From Phytohabitans aurantiacus (GTDB lineage: Bacteria > Actinomycetota > Actinomycetes > Mycobacteriales > Micromonosporaceae), in the NCBI RefSeq assembly GCF_027923225.1, contig NZ_BSDI01000018.1, positions 89,368 through 153,367 of the forward strand: 64,000 bases of DNA. Direction: 5' to 3'. The position numbers were made by a program, and so were the translations under genes. The notes below the pieces were generated by a model. That model did no database searches. It was not told where the DNA came from and saw only the letters and a program-made list of their open reading frames with translations. Positions 60,739-64,000 of the stretch are shown here, piece after piece; position 1 is the stretch's first letter, and each line of letters begins with the position of its first letter.

Positions 60739-61473
60739 TCAGCTCACCAGTCCTAGGGTGACTGCCAGCGGTACCGAGAGAAAGCCCGCACACAGCGCGA
60801 CAGCGAACCCGAGCGACGCGGCCCGCGCACGACGCTCGCCGGCAGTGGTGCGCTGGCCGAGCGTGCGCAGCGCGCTGAAGAGGCCGTGGCGCAGGTGGAA
60901 GCCCAGTGTGACCACGGCGAGTACGTAGAAAAGCGTTACGTACCAGCGTTCCGGCGCGAAGTCGGCCACCACGTTCCCGTATGGGTGCTGCCGGTCGCCG
61001 ACCGGGTTCAGGTGGCCGGTCGTGAGGTCGAGGATGTGGTACACGACGAAGAGCAAGACGATCACGCCGCCCCACCGCATCGTCCGCGCGGCGTAGCTGC
61101 CTTGTATGGGCCGGCGGTGCGCGTAGCGCACAGGGCGCGCCCTGCGGGCCCGCACCGCCAGCACGGTCGCCGCCCAGATGTGTGCGATTACGCATGCGGT
61201 GAGCACCAGGCGCTGGATCCATAGGTACCAGGAGTCCGGCAGCACGGGCGTGCCGATGGTGCGCAGCCAGTGGGCGTAGTGGTCGAACGATTCCGCGCCG
61301 ACGAAGACCTTGAGGTTGCCGACCATGTGCGCGACGAGGAAGAGCACCAGGACGATGCCCGTCACCGCCATGACCGTCTTCTTGCCGACGGTGGAACGGG
61401 TCGCGAGGAGGACCATGCCGGTGACGCTAGGTGTGCTGCGACGATTCGTCCAATGCATGGCTGTGGTACTCAC
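60739..61473 (-). CDS. sdhC: Succinate dehydrogenase cytochrome b subunit
   Basis: This 244-residue protein with five helices has the class-B (two-heme, single-subunit) pattern: VAHMVGNLKVFVG, AHIWAATVLA, YHILDLTTGHLN and FHLRHGLFSALR supply the heme-ligand His residues. It anchors SdhAB and passes electrons to menaquinone. GTG 61473 lies only 20 bp from the start of the divergent LysR gene. Confidence 0.9.
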   Translation of the reverse strand: MSTTAMHWTNRRSTPSVTGMVLLATRSTVGKKTVMAVTGIVLVLFLVAHMVGNLKVFVGAESFDHYAHWLRTIGTPVLPDSWYLWIQRLVLTACVIAHIWAATVLAVRARRARPVRYAHRRPIQGSYAARTMRWGGVIVLLFVVYHILDLTTGHLNPVGDRQHPYGNVVADFAPERWYVTLFYVLAVVTLGFHLRHGLFSALRTLGQRTTAGERRARAASLGFAVALCAGFLSVPLAVTLGLVS

Positions 61474-61474
61474 A

Positions 61475-61489
61475 ATAGACGTAAGCTAT
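61475..61489. promoter_or_regulatory. LysR box (T-N11-A) in a 20-bp divergent gap
   Basis: ATAG-N7-CTAT contains T61476-N11-A61488. TAAGCT (61482-61487) is the LysR-gene -10, 6 nt before its GTG; overlapping TAGCTT on the other strand is a candidate sdhC -10. Both polymerases would compete over one box. Confidence 0.65.
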
Positions 61490-61493
61490 CAGT

Positions 61494-62402
61494 GTGCAGA
61501 TTCAGCACCTCAGATACTTCGTGGCCGTGGCAAATCTCGGGCATTTCACTCGCGCGGCCGAGAGTCTGGGGGTGACCCAGCCCACCCTCAGTAAGCAGAT
61601 TCACAGCCTCGAGGCGGACATCGGCGCCCCACTGCTCGACCGAGCGCGCGGCGGCGCCACGCTCACCCCGGCGGGCGCGGTGCTGCTGCCGATCGCCCGC
61701 CGCATCCTCGCCGATGTCGACACCGCGCGGCGCGAGGTGCAAGACCTCGTCGGTCTGCGGCGGGGACGCCTGCGCATCGGTGCAACGCCGAGCGTTGCTA
61801 CGTCTTTGGTACCCCAGGTGCTCCGACGCTTCCGCGCGGCATACCCCGCGATCGACCTGCATGTTGAGGAGAGCGGTTCGCAGGACTTGGTCGGACACCT
61901 CACCGGTGGAGAGCTCGACCTTGCACTGATCATCCTCCCCGAGCATGGCACCGACCCTGCACTGAGCGCCGAGCCGATCCTGCGCGAGAGTCTGGTCGTA
62001 GCATCCTCGGAGCCATTGCCGACCAGCTCGGTGCAAATCGATGACCTGCGCGAGCAACCGCTGGTGATGTTCCGGACGGGATACGACCTGCGCGACGCCA
62101 CCCTGGAAGCGTGCCGCCGCGAGGGGTTCACGCCGCCGTTCGCGGTCGAGGGCGGCGAGATGGATACGGTGCTCGGCCTCGTCGAGGCGGGCCTCGGCGT
62201 CGCCCTCGTGCCGAGCATGGTGATCGCCAACCGCCCAGGGCTACGGGCTACTCCGCTCGCCGCGCCCGGCATCCGGCGCACGATCGCGCTGGCACACCGC
62301 CGCGAGTCGTCGCTGACCCATGCCGCGTCGGCGTTGCGCGACACCCTGCTGCACCACCTTCGCGAGGCATCCCTGCCGCCCGGCGTATCTCTGGCAGTCT
62401 GA
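61494..62402 (+). CDS. LysR-family regulator divergent from sdhCAB
   Basis: The 302-residue protein has the LysR HTH (QHLRYFVAVANLGHFTRAAESLGVTQPTLSKQIHSLEADIGAPLLDR) and a C-terminal two-lobe effector domain (about 90-300). GTG 61494 is fixed by the HTH start and the -10 box. It probably regulates sdhCAB in response to a carboxylate and represses itself by sharing the operator. Confidence 0.92.
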   Translation: MQIQHLRYFVAVANLGHFTRAAESLGVTQPTLSKQIHSLEADIGAPLLDRARGGATLTPAGAVLLPIARRILADVDTARREVQDLVGLRRGRLRIGATPSVATSLVPQVLRRFRAAYPAIDLHVEESGSQDLVGHLTGGELDLALIILPEHGTDPALSAEPILRESLVVASSEPLPTSSVQIDDLREQPLVMFRTGYDLRDATLEACRREGFTPPFAVEGGEMDTVLGLVEAGLGVALVPSMVIANRPGLRATPLAAPGIRRTIALAHRRESSLTHAASALRDTLLHHLREASLPPGVSLAV

Positions 62403-62406
62403 GGTC

Positions 62407-62802
62407 ATGCGCCGCCTCCCGGCGGCCGCCACCAAGCGGAGCGAGGGCATGGACGTCACAGCCTGGGTGTCGGGGTACGAGCAGGCGTGGCGTTCCCCGG
62501 GTACTGACCTGCTCGCGGAGCTCTTCACGCCCGACGCGACGTACCTCCAAGGGCCCTACCACGAGCCGGTCGTCGGCCTGACCGCCATCGCGGAGATGTG
62601 GGAAGAGGAACGCGACGGCCCCGGCGAGGTTTTCGCGATGACCAGTTCGGTCGTCGTGTCCGACGGCGAGACAGCGGTGGTTCGCGTCGAGGTGAGGTAC
62701 GGCGACCCGGTCGAGCAGGAGTGGCGCGACCTGTGGATCGTCGAGTTCGCGCCGGACGGCCGCTGCCGCCACTTCGAGGAGTGGCCGATCGCGCCGCGTT
62801 AG
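62407..62802 (+). CDS. SnoaL-like / NTF2-fold small protein
   Basis: 131 residues from ATG 62407 or 117 from ATG 62449; the fold starts at VTAWVSGYEQAWRSPGTDLLAELFTPDATYLQGPYHEPVVGLTAIAEMWEEE, as in NTF2-like DUF4440/SnoaL proteins, so either start is possible (GAGG before the first, GGAGCGAGGG before the second). The pocket's Asp and Tyr are kept; the substrate is unknown. It ends overlapping a small convergent gene by 4 bp. Confidence 0.78.
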   Translation: MRRLPAAATKRSEGMDVTAWVSGYEQAWRSPGTDLLAELFTPDATYLQGPYHEPVVGLTAIAEMWEEERDGPGEVFAMTSSVVVSDGETAVVRVEVRYGDPVEQEWRDLWIVEFAPDGRCRHFEEWPIAPR

Positions 62803-63020
62803 CCGCGGTTGCGGGGGTGGTTTCGTGCTGTTCGCTCGTTACCGCGCCGGTAGTTGCCGGTCCAGCGAGCCATGACCTCCTGCGGATCGTCATCCTCGAC
62901 CTCGGCCAGGAAACGCGCCGCCCGCTCGCCACGCAGCGTGGTCGCCGGCCGGCCCCGGTGCGTAATGACCACGTCACCGCCGGCCCGCGTCGTGTACTCG
63001 AATCCCTCAGGCGCTGGCAT
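62799..63020 (-). CDS. Conserved small hypothetical protein (73 residues)
   Basis: Starts MPAPEGFEYTTRAGGDVVITHRGRPATTLRGERAARFLAEVEDDDPQEVMARWTGNYRRGNERTARNHPRN. This basic small protein recalls short conserved actinobacterial proteins of unknown function. ATG 63020 is preferred because the conserved part begins there. Confidence 0.7.
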   Translation of the reverse strand: MPAPEGFEYTTRAGGDVVITHRGRPATTLRGERAARFLAEVEDDDPQEVMARWTGNYRRGNERTARNHPRNRG

Positions 63021-63082
63021 CGCTGGATGCTCGCACATCTTTCGCACAGCCGCTTCCCAGTTTTGCTGGCTACGGTCGGTGC

Positions 63083-63457
63083 ATGGACGAGGTACGGGCA
63101 CGGCGAGTGGTCGACGCGCTCCGCGCGCGTGGCGTGCCGGCGCACCTGGAGCGGGCCAGCGTGGCGCAGTACGGCGTGCGGGTCATGCTCACCGATGGGC
63201 GTCAGGCGATCTGGGACACCGACGGCGCGGCCGGGCTAGAGGCCCAGGTCATGCGCGACGGCGTCCTCGTGGGATTCGTGCCGATGATCGAAAACTCCGA
63301 GTACTTCAACGAGCAGCAGGTGATCGACGCGATCGCGCGCACCGACTACGACCAGCCGGTCGGTCGGCAGCGGGCCACGGCACCGCCGCCAGCGCCGTCG
63401 CTGCCTCAGGAGGGCGGCTTCTTCCGCCGCTTCCGCGAAGGCTTCCGCGACGCCTGA
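63083..63457 (+). CDS. Small protein of unknown function (124 residues)
   Basis: The N-terminal 75 residues look like a compact alpha-beta domain (ARRVVDALRARGVPAHLERASVAQYGVRVMLTDGRQAIWDTDG); the C-terminus is a Pro/Ala linker plus an Arg-rich helix (FFRRFREGFRD). I do not recognise a family. TACGGT (63071-63076) lies 6 nt before the ATG, so it appears leaderless. Confidence 0.7.
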   Translation: MDEVRARRVVDALRARGVPAHLERASVAQYGVRVMLTDGRQAIWDTDGAAGLEAQVMRDGVLVGFVPMIENSEYFNEQQVIDAIARTDYDQPVGRQRATAPPPAPSLPQEGGFFRRFREGFRDA

Positions 63458-63602
63458 CCCATTCTGGCTCGCGGGCCGTTGCCTGCCGCTTCCGCACGGC
63501 AGGCCCATTCCCGCCTCCGAGCGGCCACGGTCTCTCCGGGCGGCCGCCGTCTCTCCGAGCGGCCGCCTTCTCGCCGGGCGCCCGCGCCACGCCGCGCCCT
63601 GG

Positions 63603-63670
63603 CCGCCGATCAAGGGCGAATGCACGCTGTTGGATCTCAAAACCACGTGCGTTTGCCCTGACCCGAAAGA
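63603..63670 (-). repeat. Family A element, reverse copy with degenerate right arm
   Basis: Left arm GATCAAGGGCGAATGCACG; right arm decays at CGTGCGTTTGCCCTGACCC and runs into family D. It lies in the ~500-bp gap 63458-63964. Confidence 0.8.
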
Positions 63671-63678
63671 GATCCCCG

Positions 63679-63753
63679 GGGTGTGAGGCGGCGCGCCGTC
63701 GTGGCTGGGGCCAGCCGTCGGGTTTGAGGGCTGGCGGCGGCGTGTCGCCGCGC
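63679..63753 (+). repeat. Repeat family D, copy 2
   Basis: Close match to 13517-13596 (GGTGTGAGGCGGCGCGCC; CCGTCGGGTTTGAGGG). Again next to a family A element. Confidence 0.75.
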
Positions 63754-63754
63754 C

Positions 63755-63860
63755 CTGCGCGGTGCGCGCCTGCGCGGTGCGCGCCTGCGCGGTGCGCGCC
63801 TGCGCGGTGCGCGCCTGCGCGGTGCGCAGGGCGCGCGGTGCGCAGGGCGCGCGGTGCGCG
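63755..63860. repeat. Tandem array: 15-bp units
   Basis: CTGCGCGGTGCGCGC occurs four times perfectly from 63755, followed by three related, drifting units. The array ends where a family A element begins. Confidence 0.85.
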
Positions 63861-63911
63861 CCGATCAAGGGCAAACGAATCGATCAAGGGCGAATGCCCG
63901 CGCTTTGATCT
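63860..63911 (+). repeat. Family A element, forward copy without right arm
   Basis: Two GATCAAGGGC arms (63862 and 63882) are kept; the sequence then becomes CGCGCTTTGATCTGGCGG, so the palindrome is broken. Confidence 0.75.
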
Positions 63912-63964
63912 GGCGGTCTCCACCGGTCAGTGCAACAGAGGGCTGATCTTGGGAGGCTGCTGGT

Positions 63965-64000
63965 ATGGCACGTGCGGGAGTGATCACCGCTGATCTGCGG
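63965..64000 (+). CDS. Start of a gene cut by the window end (possibly TetR-like)
   Basis: ATG 63965 follows GGGAGG at 7 nt. The 12 visible residues, MARAGVITADLR, resemble the opening of TetR/AcrR-family regulators, but this is far too short for certainty. Confidence 0.35.
   Translation, partial: MARAGVITADLR

Overview
The window is very GC-rich, uses many GTG/TTG starts and packs genes into short operons with 1-30 bp overlaps. It carries typical actinobacterial families: a mycothiol-dependent DinB/maleylpyruvate-isomerase-like protein, a DUF222-HNH protein, a LigC-type ATP-dependent DNA ligase, an ECF41/SigJ-type sigma factor, and a class-B-like succinate dehydrogenase with a LysR neighbour. 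It is a chromosomal segment of a soil actinomycete; Micromonosporaceae is my best guess from overall feel, not proven. No rRNA, tRNA, CRISPR array, transposase or prophage was seen.

Layout. 1-2.8 kb: end of a membrane-protein operon, a VOC protein and a DinB-type enzyme. 3.2-6.5 kb: DUF1304, a secreted necrosis-inducing-like (NPP1) protein, AraC regulator, SDR, VOC. 6.6-10.1 kb: DHFR-like reductase, then a TetR regulator divergent from a DHA2 drug exporter with clustered operators. 10.1-13.2 kb: TctCBA tripartite tricarboxylate transporter. 13.2-15.3 kb: about 2 kb of repeats interrupted by one intradiol-dioxygenase-like lipoprotein. 15.3-20.3 kb: a PucR regulator divergent from an unusual class II aldolase/class III aminotransferase fusion followed by an FGGY sugar kinase, a likely uncharacterised catabolic unit. 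20.3-25.6 kb: two-component system and a DUF4097 lipoprotein-ABC exporter cassette. 25.6-34.2 kb: ankyrin protein, LuxR regulator, FAD oxidoreductase, FkbM methyltransferase, Tat-exported beta-lactamase-fold protein, thioredoxin-fold/2OG-Fe(II) oxygenase, secreted small protein, MFS. 34.4-39.4 kb: an atypical SDR under a MerR-type promoter, DUF222-HNH, hydrolase, ECF41 sigma factor, CBM-like surface protein. 39.5-44.6 kb: complete BMP-type nucleoside ABC importer plus IclR. 44.7-50.8 kb: PrsW-like protease, secreted GH5, MFS, BNR-repeat protein, PAP2 phosphatase. 50.9-56.2 kb: thioredoxin-like protein, a second two-component system divergent from an MMPL exporter with two small tandem paralogues. 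56.5-64 kb: LigC, sdhCAB, LysR and small conserved proteins.

Two window-wide patterns stand out. First, about 15 copies of an ~84-bp palindromic intergenic element (19-bp arms GATCAAGGGCGAATGCACG / complement, with an extra GATCAAGG-containing arm on one side) fill nearly every long intergenic gap. They are often accompanied by further repeat families and GC-rich tandem arrays. Second, more than twenty genes have a TANNNT-like -10 box 6-8 nt before the start codon, the layout of leaderless transcripts.
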